Shown here piece after piece: positions 53,592 through 62,354 of a stretch of DNA of 64,000 nucleotides. The translations under genes were made by a program, and so were the position numbers. The notes beneath the pieces were generated by a model. The model worked only from the letters and a program-made list of their open reading frames with translations, ran no database searches and had not been told where the DNA came from. Source of the stretch: Bradyrhizobium sp. 141 (GTDB lineage: Bacteria > Pseudomonadota > Alphaproteobacteria > Rhizobiales > Xanthobacteraceae); assembly GCF_023074055.1 (NCBI RefSeq), contig NZ_JADPKR010000082.1:310001-374000 (forward strand). The letters are read 5' to 3'. Within the stretch, counting starts at the first letter, position 1; each line of letters begins with the position of its first letter.

Positions 53592-55583
53592 ATGGATCTT
53601 TTAGCTCAAGCCCGGATCAAGGGCGTTCAATCCGAATTCGTCGATGCCCTGGGGAAGTTGCGGGTCACAGACCCCGTGGCCCTCAAATCGATCCTCGACG
53701 CCCTGCCGGAGAAGCGGGTTTACCGCTTCGTGAGCGGGCCGGTGGTGGTTCGCGCGCTCGGCCATCCGCGCACGGAATTGACGGCCATCGGCGCGCCGCC
53801 GCTGAAATGGACATTGGCCGCAAACGGCAAATCGATTGCCCAAGGATTGATTGCCCAAGGATCGATTGCCCAAGGCGAGACGCGCGAGCCCGTGATCGCC
53901 TGGCCCGCCGGTCTGCCGCTCGGTTATCACCGATTGACACTGACCGATGCCGAAGGTGTGACGGAAGAGGTGCCGATGATCGTGGCGCCCGAGCGGGCCT
54001 TCGGCGGCGATTTCGACCGCGGATGGCTGCTCGCCGTGCAGCTCTACAGCGTCCGATCGGACCGCAATTGGGGCATCGGCGATTTCACTGACCTTGCCGA
54101 TCTCGTGCGGCTCGCCAAGCAGCTCGGGGCCGACGGCGTCGGCCTCAATCCGCTGCACGTCCTGTTCGACGACCACCCCGCCGATTGCAGCCCCTATTCG
54201 CCGAACAGCCGGCTGTTCCTCAATCCACTCTATATCGACGTCGAGGCCATTCCCGAATTCTCGGGGGACTTCGTGCCCGACGCAGCCGCGACCGCCGCCC
54301 GTCTGCGTGAAGGCGATCGCGTTCCCTATGCCGACATGGCGGCGCTGAAATGGCTGGCCTTGCGCGCCGCCTTCAATAGCTTCGTGACAAGCGCGAGCGA
54401 GGCGCGCCGCAAGGAATTCGACGCCTTCCGCGCTGCCCGTGCACCGCTGTTGTCGCGCTTTGCCTGCTTCGAGGTGCTGCGCCATCGTTTCACCGCGCCG
54501 TGGTGGGAATGGCCGGTGGAATGGCAGCAGCCTGACGAGGCCAAATGCGCCGGGCTGCGCAATGGCCCTGACAAGCGCGAAGTCGAGTTCGTCGAATTCG
54601 TGCAATGGACGGCTGACGCGCAGCTGCATGCCGCCAAGGAGCTCGCCAGCCAGCTCGGCATGCGCGTCGGGCTCTATCTCGACGTTGCCGTCGGCGTGCA
54701 GTCCAACGGATTCGATGCCTGGAACGAGCAGATGGCGATCTCCCGTCATCTCGCCGTCGGCGCGCCGCCCGACGTGCTCAACACCATCGGCCAGGACTGG
54801 GGCCTTGCCGGCTTCAACGCCGGTGGCCTGGAAGCGCAATCCTTCGTGCCGTTCGCCGACATGCTCGCGGCTTCGATGCGCCATGCCGGCGCGATCCGCC
54901 TCGACCACGTGCTCGGCCTGAAGCGGCTCTATCTCGTGCCGCGCGGCTTCAAGCCGGACAACGGCGCCTATGTGCAGATGCCATTCGAGGCGCTGCTCGG
55001 CGCCGTGGCGCGCGAGAGCGCGGCCCACAAATGCATCGTGATCGGCGAGGACCTCGGCACCGTGCCGGAAGGTTTTCGCGAGATGATGCAGGATTTCGGC
55101 ATCTGGTCCTATCTCGTCATGATGTTCGAGCGCGACGACGCCGGCCATTTCCGCAACGTCGACCATTACCGGCCCAATGCGCTCGTCACGCTGAACACGC
55201 ATGACCTGTCGACCTATGCCGGCTGGCGCTCCTTCAGCGATCTCAAGATGAAGCGCTCGCTCGGGCTCGATCCCGGCGAGAACGACCAGGCGCGCTGGGA
55301 TGCGCTCGGCAGGCTCGACGAGATCCTGCGCCAGAACGGCATCAAGGCCAACGACCTCTATTCGGTGCTGGCGTTCCTGTCGCGCACGCCGTCCCGCTTG
55401 CTCGCGGTGTCGATGGAGGACCTGCTGGGCGTGATCGACCAGCCCAACATTCCGGGCACGATCGACGAACATCCGAACTGGCGCCAGCGCCTTCCCGTCG
55501 CGCTCGACAAGATCGCCGCCAAGATCGATCTCTCGGCTTTGAAGGCCGCGACGCGGGAACGTTCGCTGACCGGCGGGAGTTGA
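53592..55583 (+). CDS. malQ: 4-alpha-glucanotransferase (amylomaltase)
   Basis: Transfers maltodextrin segments between chains (GH77). It has 663 residues. After an N-terminal beta domain of about 130 residues come WLLAVQLYSVRSDRNWGIGDFTDLADLVRLAKQLGADGVGLNPLHVLF and SPYSPNSRLFLNPLYID. The nucleophile region is AIRLDHVLGLKRLYLVPRG, the acid Glu is in CIVIGEDLGTVPEGFR, and LNTHDLSTYAGW follows. The N-terminal domain contains three copies of a 5-residue tandem repeat (IAQG-S/L). A GGAAC-N17-CGTT promoter lies upstream, and a GH15 gene follows closely. Confidence 0.96.
   Translation: MDLLAQARIKGVQSEFVDALGKLRVTDPVALKSILDALPEKRVYRFVSGPVVVRALGHPRTELTAIGAPPLKWTLAANGKSIAQGLIAQGSIAQGETREPVIAWPAGLPLGYHRLTLTDAEGVTEEVPMIVAPERAFGGDFDRGWLLAVQLYSVRSDRNWGIGDFTDLADLVRLAKQLGADGVGLNPLHVLFDDHPADCSPYSPNSRLFLNPLYIDVEAIPEFSGDFVPDAAATAARLREGDRVPYADMAALKWLALRAAFNSFVTSASEARRKEFDAFRAARAPLLSRFACFEVLRHRFTAPWWEWPVEWQQPDEAKCAGLRNGPDKREVEFVEFVQWTADAQLHAAKELASQLGMRVGLYLDVAVGVQSNGFDAWNEQMAISRHLAVGAPPDVLNTIGQDWGLAGFNAGGLEAQSFVPFADMLAASMRHAGAIRLDHVLGLKRLYLVPRGFKPDNGAYVQMPFEALLGAVARESAAHKCIVIGEDLGTVPEGFREMMQDFGIWSYLVMMFERDDAGHFRNVDHYRPNALVTLNTHDLSTYAGWRSFSDLKMKRSLGLDPGENDQARWDALGRLDEILRQNGIKANDLYSVLAFLSRTPSRLLAVSMEDLLGVIDQPNIPGTIDEHPNWRQRLPVALDKIAAKIDLSALKAATRERSLTGGS
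53831..53875 (+). repeat. Three in-frame 15-nt tandem repeats within malQ
   Basis: ATCGATTGCCCAAGG is repeated at 53831, 53846 (one base changed) and 53861. It encodes repeated IAQG(L/S) in a surface loop of the N-terminal domain. Copy-number change would keep the reading frame. Confidence 0.9.
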
Positions 55584-55627
55584 CGCGCGAGGGGTTTCCA
55601 GGGGCTATTGTCCAGGCTCGCACGACA

Positions 55628-57427
55628 TTGTCTCAGAGGATCGAGGACTATGCGCTGATCGGTGATTGCGAGACCGCGGCGCTGGTCGGGCGCAACGGCT
55701 CGATCGACTGGCTGTGCTGGCCGGCCTTCGATTCCGATGCCTGCTTTGCCGCCATCCTCGGCAACCACAAGAACGGCCGCTGGCTGATCGCACCGAGCGA
55801 GGACGTCACGAAGACGTCGCGCCGCTATCTCGGCGATACACTCATCCTCGAAACGCGTTTTGAGACGAAGAGCGGTACCGTCGCGCTGATCGACTTCATG
55901 CCGCTGCGCGGCAAGGCGTCCGATATCGTGCGGCTGGTGCGCGGCGTCAGCGGCACGGTGAAGATGCGGATGGAGCTCGTCATCCGCTTCGGCTTCGGCG
56001 CCGACATTCCCTGGGTGCGACGGATCGATCATTCCCTGATGGCGATCGCCGGCCAGGACATGACGGTGCTGCGCACGCCGGTCGAGAGCCGCGGCGAAAA
56101 TCTGACCACAGTCTCCGACTTCGAGGTGAAGGCCGGCGAGACCGTGCCTTTCGTACTGACCTACGGCCCTTCGCATCTCGACCCACCCGCGCCGATCGAT
56201 CCGGAGATCGCGCTCCGGGACACCGAGGAATTCTGGAAGGACTGGTGCGGCCATTGCACCCGCGACGGCGACTATCGCGACCTGATCCTGCGCTCGCTGA
56301 TCACGCTGAAAGCGCTGACTTTCGGCCCAACCGGCGGCATCGTCGCAGCGCCCACCACCTCATTGCCGGAGAAGCTCGGGGGCAGCCGGAATTGGGATTA
56401 TCGCTTCTGCTGGCTGCGCGATGCCACCTTCACGCTGCTGGCGCTGATGAACTCGGGTTACACCGAGGAAGCGTCGGCCTGGCACAATTGGCTCTTGCGT
56501 GCGGCCGCCGGCGCGCCGGCGAACATGCAGATCATGTACGGCATCTGGGGCCAGCGGCGGCTGCTGGAATGGGAGGCGGGCTGGCTCGACGGCTATGAGG
56601 GCGCCCGTCCGGTGCGCGTCGGCAATGCCGCGCATGCGCAGCTCCAGCTCGACGTCTACGGCGAGTTGATCGACGCCTTCCACCAGTCGCGGATGGCCAA
56701 GCTCAAGCTCGACGAGCAGACCTGGGCGCTGGAATGCGCCGTGCTCAATCATCTCGCCGAGGTTTGGGACCGGCCCGATCACGGCATCTGGGAGCGCCGC
56801 GGCGAGCCCAAACACTACGTCTTCTCCAAGGTGATGACCTGGGTCGCCTTCGACCGCGGCATCAAGAGCGCCGAGACCTTTGGCTTCAAGGCGCCGCTGT
56901 TGCACTGGCGCACCCTGCGTGAGGCCATTCATCGCGACGTCTGCAACAGGGGATTTGACGCGGAGGAAAACGCCTTCGTCGAATCCTACGGCTCGAAACT
57001 GCTCGATGCCAGCGTGCTGCTGCTGCCTTCTGTCGGTTTTCTGCCGGCGGACGATCCACGCATCCGCGGCACCATCGCGGCGGTCGAGACATGCCTGATG
57101 CGCGATGGCTTCGTGCTGCGGCACGATCCGCGCGAGTTGCCTGCGGGGCAGCCGCCGCTCGAAGGCGCGTTCCTGGCCTGCACATTGTGGCTGGCTGATG
57201 CCCATGTGCTGTCGGGTAATCTCGACAAGGCGCAAGGCTTGCTCGACCGCGTGGCCGGCATCGCGAACGACGTCGGTCTGCTGGCCGAAGAATACGATTC
57301 GGTCGCCCGGCGCCAGACCGGAAATTTCCCGCAGGCGCTGACCCACATCGCGCTGATCAACACCGCGCACAATCTGTCGGCGGCACGGCAGAGGAGCGAG
57401 AAGCCGGCGATGCAGCGGTCGAAGTAG
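55628..57427 (+). CDS. GH15-family glucoamylase/trehalase-like glycoside hydrolase
   Basis: 599 residues with an N-terminal beta domain starting RIEDYALIGDCETAALVGRNGSIDWLCWPAFDSDACFAAILG and a C-terminal (alpha/alpha)6 barrel: PTTSLPEKLGGSRNWDYRFCWLRDATFTLLAL, MQIMYGIWGQRRLLEWE, and the catalytic-Glu region GLLAEEYDSVARRQTGNFPQALTHIALINTAH. Members hydrolyse alpha-glucans or trehalose; mycobacterial relatives are trehalases, so it may recycle trehalose made by the opposite operon. Start TTG 55628 gives the family-typical MSxRIEDYALIGDC; a TTG at 55580, overlapping malQ, is also open. No ATG is available nearby. Confidence 0.9.
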   Translation: MSQRIEDYALIGDCETAALVGRNGSIDWLCWPAFDSDACFAAILGNHKNGRWLIAPSEDVTKTSRRYLGDTLILETRFETKSGTVALIDFMPLRGKASDIVRLVRGVSGTVKMRMELVIRFGFGADIPWVRRIDHSLMAIAGQDMTVLRTPVESRGENLTTVSDFEVKAGETVPFVLTYGPSHLDPPAPIDPEIALRDTEEFWKDWCGHCTRDGDYRDLILRSLITLKALTFGPTGGIVAAPTTSLPEKLGGSRNWDYRFCWLRDATFTLLALMNSGYTEEASAWHNWLLRAAAGAPANMQIMYGIWGQRRLLEWEAGWLDGYEGARPVRVGNAAHAQLQLDVYGELIDAFHQSRMAKLKLDEQTWALECAVLNHLAEVWDRPDHGIWERRGEPKHYVFSKVMTWVAFDRGIKSAETFGFKAPLLHWRTLREAIHRDVCNRGFDAEENAFVESYGSKLLDASVLLLPSVGFLPADDPRIRGTIAAVETCLMRDGFVLRHDPRELPAGQPPLEGAFLACTLWLADAHVLSGNLDKAQGLLDRVAGIANDVGLLAEEYDSVARRQTGNFPQALTHIALINTAHNLSAARQRSEKPAMQRSK

Positions 57428-57473
57428 ATCGGCGCGGCTAGTCCCGACTGTATCCAGAGCGGAAGTGCGCTCC

Positions 57474-57643
57474 CTCTCCCGCTTGCGGGGGAGGCGTAGG
57501 CGGCCTTCGGCCGCCGTTCTTAATTAAGAACGCCGATGCGGAGCATCGGCTATGGGTGGGGGTGTCTCCGCTGGGCGAGAACCCCCAAGAGGAGAGAACC
57601 CTCACCCGCCGCTACGCGGCGACCTCTCCCGCAAGCGGGAGAG
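57474..57643. repeat. Composite palindromic repeat with nested hairpins downstream of the GH15 gene
   Basis: Outer arms CTCTCCCGCTTGCGGG (57474-57489) and CCCGCAAGCGGGAGAG (57628-57643) bracket three smaller hairpins: GGCGGCC-TTC-GGCCGCC (57499-57515), the perfect 16-mer GTTCTTAATTAAGAAC (57516-57531), and CCGATGC-GGA-GCATCGG. It fills most of the 273-nt gap between convergent GH15 and phosphatase genes; no other feature is seen there. Confidence 0.75.
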
Positions 57644-57700
57644 GTTACAGAGAGCCCGCGGCTCGATTAACCTGCCCAAGGCCAAGTGGCTCGAGACTAG

Positions 57701-58513
57701 CTAGCCCACCCCATTCCGCTTCAAAATCATCTCCATCGCTTCCGCAAAACCGTCCTGCTCGTTGGTCGCGGTGACGTGGGTGGCCTGGTCCTTGACATTG
57801 TCGGCGGCGTTGCCCATGGCGATCGAGACGCCGCTGACGGCGAACATCGCGAGGTCGTTCTGCATGTCGCCGATGGTGGCGACTGCGTCGGTGGCAATCC
57901 CCAGGCGCTTGGCCATCGCCTCGACGAACGTGCCCTTGTTGAAGCCGGGCGGGGTGATGTCGAGATAATAGGTCTGCGAGCGCACGGCGGTGGCTTCGCT
58001 GCCGAGCGCTTTCTGCATCGCCTTCTCGCAAGCGGCGAGACCCGCCGCATCGGCGCTGGCGCCGACGATCTTGCAGGCGCTGGCAAGGTAGGGCGAAAAA
58101 TCGGTCACGATGGTGGGATCGGAGCGGATCGTGTGCTGCTCATGCGCGACGTACTTGCCGCTGGGGTTGTCGATCAGCCATTTGTCGGTGGTGAACAGCC
58201 AGATATCTGCGCCGAATTCGCGGAGGATCTGCAAGGACCGCTCCGCCGCCCCCGGCGGAATGAGATGCTGCTCGACCGGCCTCATCTCGGGATCGACGAT
58301 CGAGGAGCCGTTGAACGGGCCGACCGGAAGCCACAGCGCCAGCGGCTCGATCAAAAAGCGCATGCCGATGGCGGGACGGCTGGAGGTGATGGTGAAACCG
58401 ATGCCGGCCTTGTGCAGCCGCTGCACCGCGGACCTCGCGCGTTCGGTCAGCGTCTTGTCCTTGGTCAGCAGCGTGCCGTCGACGTCGGACACTACGAGTG
58501 AGATTTGCGTCAT
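57701..58513 (-). CDS. Cof-type HAD-superfamily phosphatase
   Basis: 270-residue HAD hydrolase with motif I VVSDVDGTLLTKDKTL, motif II SSRPA, the C2B cap (about 85-190), Lys in motif III (NKGTFVEAMAKRLGI) and motif IV IGDMQNDLAMFAVSGVSIAMGNA. Cof members dephosphorylate sugar phosphates and other small metabolites. As last gene of the tal-pgi/gnd/zwf/pgl/gntK operon it is probably a sugar-phosphate phosphatase (inference). Confidence 0.92.
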   Translation of the reverse strand: MTQISLVVSDVDGTLLTKDKTLTERARSAVQRLHKAGIGFTITSSRPAIGMRFLIEPLALWLPVGPFNGSSIVDPEMRPVEQHLIPPGAAERSLQILREFGADIWLFTTDKWLIDNPSGKYVAHEQHTIRSDPTIVTDFSPYLASACKIVGASADAAGLAACEKAMQKALGSEATAVRSQTYYLDITPPGFNKGTFVEAMAKRLGIATDAVATIGDMQNDLAMFAVSGVSIAMGNAADNVKDQATHVTATNEQDGFAEAMEMILKRNGVG

Positions 58514-58538
58514 GGCAGGACCTAACGTTCCTCTTGCC

Positions 58539-59069
58539 TCAGCGTTTCGCGCCGCCCAGTTTCAGTTGCCGCACGATGCCATCCACGATCGCCTCCACGG
58601 TTTCGTCGATCGAAACGGTGATGACGTGCTCGCCCGCCGCCGGCGGTTCCAGCGTGTCGAACTGACTCTTCAACAGCTCGGGCGGCATGAAATGGCCCTT
58701 GCGCTGCGCGAGCCGCTCGGCGATCAGCTCTTTCGTACCCTTCAGGAAGACGAAGCGCACGTCGTCGCGTCCGCGCAGCAGCACGTCGCGATAGGTGTGC
58801 TTCAGCGCCGAGCAGGCGATGATGATGTGCCCGCCGCGTCCGCAGACCCGCGCGATCTCGTCGGCGATGGCGTTGAGCCAGGGCCAGCGGTCCTCGTCGG
58901 TGAGCGGATGGCCCGCCCGCATCTTCTCGACATTGCTGGCGGGATGGAAGCTGTCGCCGTCCTCGAAGCGCCAGCCGAGCCGCTGGCCGAGCGCTTCCGC
59001 GATCGTGCTCTTGCCCGACCCCGACACGCCCATCACGATCAATGCACAAGGTGCTTCAACGCCCGCCAC
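58539..59069 (-). CDS. gntK: Gluconokinase (thermoresistant, GntK type)
   Basis: Phosphorylates D-gluconate to 6-phosphogluconate. 176 residues, with Walker A VMGVSGSGKSTIAEAL, FEDGDSFHPASNVEKMRAGHPLTDEDRWPWL and ACSALKHTYRDVLLRG, all GntK signatures. The start is GTG 59069, which has GGAGG 8 nt upstream, gives the family length, and overlaps the end of pgl by 14 nt. The 6-phosphogluconate goes to Gnd in this operon or to an Entner-Doudoroff dehydratase elsewhere. Confidence 0.95.
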   Translation of the reverse strand: MAGVEAPCALIVMGVSGSGKSTIAEALGQRLGWRFEDGDSFHPASNVEKMRAGHPLTDEDRWPWLNAIADEIARVCGRGGHIIIACSALKHTYRDVLLRGRDDVRFVFLKGTKELIAERLAQRKGHFMPPELLKSQFDTLEPPAAGEHVITVSIDETVEAIVDGIVRQLKLGGAKR

Positions 59070-59805
59070 GAATGTCCTCCGGAAGCGCGGCCCTATCGAC
59101 CAGCCAGACGGTCTCACCATTCGAGCGCGCGCGTAAGGCCGGCAGAGTCTCGCCATTGAGGAGGCGCGTCAAGATCGCCTGCTTGTCATGCCCGGCAATC
59201 TCGAACAGCATTTCGCGGCAGGAGGCCAAAGCGGGCAGGGTGAGCGAGACCCGCGGCACGAAGGGCGCGACATTGGCCTTGGGCACTCCGACCACCCAGC
59301 GTTGGGTCTCCTCGATTTCGGGGAAGCCGGGAAACAGCGAGGCGGTGTGGCCGTCGGGGCCGACGCCCATCAGGACCAGGTCGAACAGCGGCCGCGCCGG
59401 ATCGAGGTTTTCGGCCCCGTAAAAGGCTTGCAGCTCGCGCGCATAGGCCTCGGCGCTGCGATCGGGATTGTCGGCTGTGGTCGGGATCGGGTGGATATGG
59501 CCCGAAGGCGCACTGCGATCGAGGAAGGCCGCGCGCGCGACCGCCATGTTGTTGAGGGGATCGCTTTCCGGCACGAATCGCTCGTCGCCGATGAACCAGT
59601 GGACGCGCTCCCACGGAATCGTACCGCGCCAGTCGTCGCTGCCGAGCAATCGATACAGCTTCTTCGGGCTCGAACCGCCGGTCAGGCAGATTGCGATGCG
59701 GCCGGGATTGGCGGCGATCCGCGCCATCACCCGTTCGGCCGCGGCGCGCGCCAGGGCTTCGGCGTCGGCCGCGACGATCAGCTTCGGCTGCTCGGCCGCC
59801 GCCAT
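59056..59805 (-). CDS. pgl: 6-phosphogluconolactonase
   Basis: Hydrolyses 6-phosphogluconolactone formed by Zwf. 249 residues with ICLTGGSSPKKLYRLL, VHWFIGDERFVPESDPLNNMAVARAAFLD and VLMGVGPDGHTASLFPG, the DevB/SOL-family signatures. The ATG at 59805 overlaps the zwf stop (TGATG), with GGAAG upstream. A GTG just before it could also start translation. Confidence 0.96.
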   Translation of the reverse strand: MAAAEQPKLIVAADAEALARAAAERVMARIAANPGRIAICLTGGSSPKKLYRLLGSDDWRGTIPWERVHWFIGDERFVPESDPLNNMAVARAAFLDRSAPSGHIHPIPTTADNPDRSAEAYARELQAFYGAENLDPARPLFDLVLMGVGPDGHTASLFPGFPEIEETQRWVVGVPKANVAPFVPRVSLTLPALASCREMLFEIAGHDKQAILTRLLNGETLPALRARSNGETVWLVDRAALPEDIRGGR

Positions 59806-61316
59806 CACGACAACTTCCGCCAGCTTCGCCCGTCGCGTCGGAGCAGCTCGTCTGCGCAGGCTGGGCCGTCGCTGCCGGCCTCATAGGTCTCGATGCCGTT
59901 GGTGCCTGCACTCTTCCAAGCGTCCAGGAACGGCTGCACGGCCTGCCATCCGGCCTCGATGCCGTCGGCGCGCTGGAACAGAATGTTGTCGCCGATCATG
60001 CAGTCGTAGATCAGCGTCTCGTATCCGGTCGAAGGATCGGCGCGGAAATAATCGCCATAGCGGAACTTCATCTCGACGCCGTCGATGGTGACGCTCGGCC
60101 CCGGGATCTTGGCGTTGAACTGGAGCTCGATAGTCTCGGTCGGCGCGATGCCGATGGTGAGGAAATTTTGCGAGAGGCGATCGACCGTCGTGCCTGAGAA
60201 CATCGACAGCGGCGCCTGCTTGAACTTGATCGCGACCTCGGTTCGCTTGTGGCCGAGCGCCTTCCCGGTGCGCAAATAGAAGGGAACGCCGGCCCAGCGC
60301 CAATTGTCGATCATCAGCTTCAGCGCGACAAAGGTCTCGGTGCTGCTGCCGGGCTTGACGTCCTCGGTCTTGCGATAGTCCGGGATCTCGTCGTCGCCGC
60401 TGCGCCCTGCGAGATATTGCGCGCGCACCGAATTCCTCAGTGCTTCCTCCGGACTCGGCTGCTGGATCGACGTGAGCACCTCGGCTTTTTCGGAGCGCAC
60501 GGAATGCGCATCGAATCGCGCAGGCGGCTCCATCGCGACCAGCGACATCAGCTGGAACAGATGGTTCGGCACCATGTCGCGGAGCGCGCCGGTGGCATCG
60601 TAGAAGCCGCCGCGATGGCCGACGCCGAGCTTCTCCTCGACCGTGATCTGGATGTGGTCGATATGGTTGCGATTCCAGATCGGCTCGAACATGCCGTTGG
60701 CAAAGCGCAGCACCAGGATGTTCTGCACCGTCTCCTTGCCGAGATAGTGATCGATCCGGTAGATCTGGTGCTCCTCCATGATCTTCAAAAGCTCGGCGTT
60801 GAGCGCGCGCGCCGAGGCGAGATCGGTGCCGAACGGCTTTTCGATCACCAGCCGGCGCCAGGCGCCGTTCTCCTTGGTCAGGCCGGTGCGGCCAAGCTCC
60901 CGCGCGGTCGGCGCGAACGCGGCCGGCGGGGTGGCGAGGTAGAACAGCCGGTTGCCGCCGGTCCCTTCTGAGCATTCCAGCGAATCCAGGTGCTCTCGCA
61001 GGCGATCGAACGACGGCGGATCCTTCGGATCGGCCTCGACGAAGGTCACGCATTGCAGGAGCTGTTTCGCGACGACGTCGTCGACGGGGCGGGTGGCGAA
61101 CTCGCGCAGGCCCTTCATCAGGCTGTCGCGCAGTTCGCCATCCGACTGCGCCTTGCGGCCCACGCCGACGACGCAGAATTTCTCCGGCAGCATGTTCTCG
61201 GCCGCCAGATTGTAGAGCGACGGCATCACCAGGCGATGGGTGAGGTCGCCGGTCACGCCAAAGATGACGAAGGCGCAATTTTCCGGCTTGCGCTTTGCTT
61301 GCGGGTCTTTTGTCAC
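59805..61316 (-). CDS. zwf: Glucose-6-phosphate 1-dehydrogenase
   Basis: Oxidises glucose-6-phosphate to 6-phosphogluconolactone with NADP+. 503 residues, with the Rossmann start FVIFGVTGDLTHRLVMPSLYNLA and the active-site signature YRIDHYLGKETVQNILVLRFAN. Further conserved regions are VEEKLGVGHRGGFYDATGALRDMVPNHLFQL and FYLRTGKAL. It starts with GTG at 61316 (GAAGG upstream), 27 nt after gnd, and overlaps pgl. Confidence 0.98.
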   Translation of the reverse strand: MTKDPQAKRKPENCAFVIFGVTGDLTHRLVMPSLYNLAAENMLPEKFCVVGVGRKAQSDGELRDSLMKGLREFATRPVDDVVAKQLLQCVTFVEADPKDPPSFDRLREHLDSLECSEGTGGNRLFYLATPPAAFAPTARELGRTGLTKENGAWRRLVIEKPFGTDLASARALNAELLKIMEEHQIYRIDHYLGKETVQNILVLRFANGMFEPIWNRNHIDHIQITVEEKLGVGHRGGFYDATGALRDMVPNHLFQLMSLVAMEPPARFDAHSVRSEKAEVLTSIQQPSPEEALRNSVRAQYLAGRSGDDEIPDYRKTEDVKPGSSTETFVALKLMIDNWRWAGVPFYLRTGKALGHKRTEVAIKFKQAPLSMFSGTTVDRLSQNFLTIGIAPTETIELQFNAKIPGPSVTIDGVEMKFRYGDYFRADPSTGYETLIYDCMIGDNILFQRADGIEAGWQAVQPFLDAWKSAGTNGIETYEAGSDGPACADELLRRDGRSWRKLS

Positions 61317-61343
61317 GAATTGTCAGCCTTCGTTTTGTTACGC

Positions 61344-62342
61344 CTACTTGGGCTTCGCTGCGCCCGGCTGCTTCGGCTCCTTGTGGCCGCCGAACCCCGC
61401 GCGCATCGCGGAAAGAATTTTTTCGGCGAAGGTGTGTTCCTTGCGGGAACGGAAACGTGCGTAGAGCGCCGCGGTGAGGACCTCGGCCGGCACGGCCTCG
61501 TCGATCGCCGCATTCACGGTCCAGCGCCCCTCGCCGGAATCCTCCACGAAGCCGGAATATTCCGACAGCTGCGGGCTGTCGGCGAGCGCGGTTGAGGTGA
61601 GGTCGAGCAGCCAGGACGGGATCACCGAGCCACGCCGCCACACCTCCGCGATGTCGGCGAGCTCGAAATCGTAGCGGTGATCAGCCGGCAGCGCCTCGAT
61701 GTTGGCATTCTTGAGAATGTCAAAACCTTCGGCATAGGCCTGCATCAGGCCGTATTCGATGCCGTTGTGGATCATCTTGACGAAATGGCCGGCGCCGACG
61801 GGGCCGGCATGGATGTAGCCCTGCTCGATGCGGGGATCGCGGCCCTCGCGTCCCTCCGTGCGCGGAATGTCGCCGGCGCCGGGCGCGAGTGCGGCGAAGA
61901 TCGGATCGAGCCGGTCGACGACCTGCTTCTCGCCGCCGATCATCATGCAATAGCCGCGATCGAGGCCCCAGACTCCGCCGGAGGTGCCGACGTCGACATA
62001 GTGGATGCCGCGCGCCTTCAGTGCCTTGCCGCGGCGAACGTCGTCCTGCCAGAAGGTGTTGCCGCCGTCGATGATGACGTCGCCGTCCTGCATCACGCCC
62101 GCAATCGTGTCGATCGTCGTCTCGGTGATGTGCCCCGCAGGCAGCATCACCCAGGCGGTGCGGGGACGTTCGAGTTTCGAGATGAATTCCTCGAGCGTCG
62201 CCGAGCCTACTGCGCCGTCGGCGGCAAGGCCAGCGACGGCCTTGGCGTCCTTGTCATAGACCACGGTCGAATGTCCCTGGCGCATCAGGCGGCGAACGAT
62301 GTTGCCGCCCATCCGGCCGAGGCCGATCATGCCGAGTTGCAT
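61344..62342 (-). CDS. gnd: 6-phosphogluconate dehydrogenase, short (NAD-type) class
   Basis: Oxidatively decarboxylates 6-phosphogluconate to ribulose-5-phosphate. The 332-residue length marks the short class (the common NADP enzyme has about 470). Motifs are MIGLGRMGGNIVRRL, IIDGGNTFWQDD, VGTSGGVWGLDRGYCMMIGG and the catalytic Lys in VKMIHNGIEYGLMQAYAEGF. The ATG at 62342 is behind AAGGAAG. It lies 12 nt after tal-pgi and precedes zwf. Confidence 0.95.
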   Translation of the reverse strand: MQLGMIGLGRMGGNIVRRLMRQGHSTVVYDKDAKAVAGLAADGAVGSATLEEFISKLERPRTAWVMLPAGHITETTIDTIAGVMQDGDVIIDGGNTFWQDDVRRGKALKARGIHYVDVGTSGGVWGLDRGYCMMIGGEKQVVDRLDPIFAALAPGAGDIPRTEGREGRDPRIEQGYIHAGPVGAGHFVKMIHNGIEYGLMQAYAEGFDILKNANIEALPADHRYDFELADIAEVWRRGSVIPSWLLDLTSTALADSPQLSEYSGFVEDSGEGRWTVNAAIDEAVPAEVLTAALYARFRSRKEHTFAEKILSAMRAGFGGHKEPKQPGAAKPK

Positions 62343-62354
62343 TTGCAATCTTCC

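Noticed and set aside
59881..61641. 586-codon minus frame overlapping zwf and gnd
   Set aside because: Out-of-frame shadow on the same strand; zwf and gnd are intact and well conserved.
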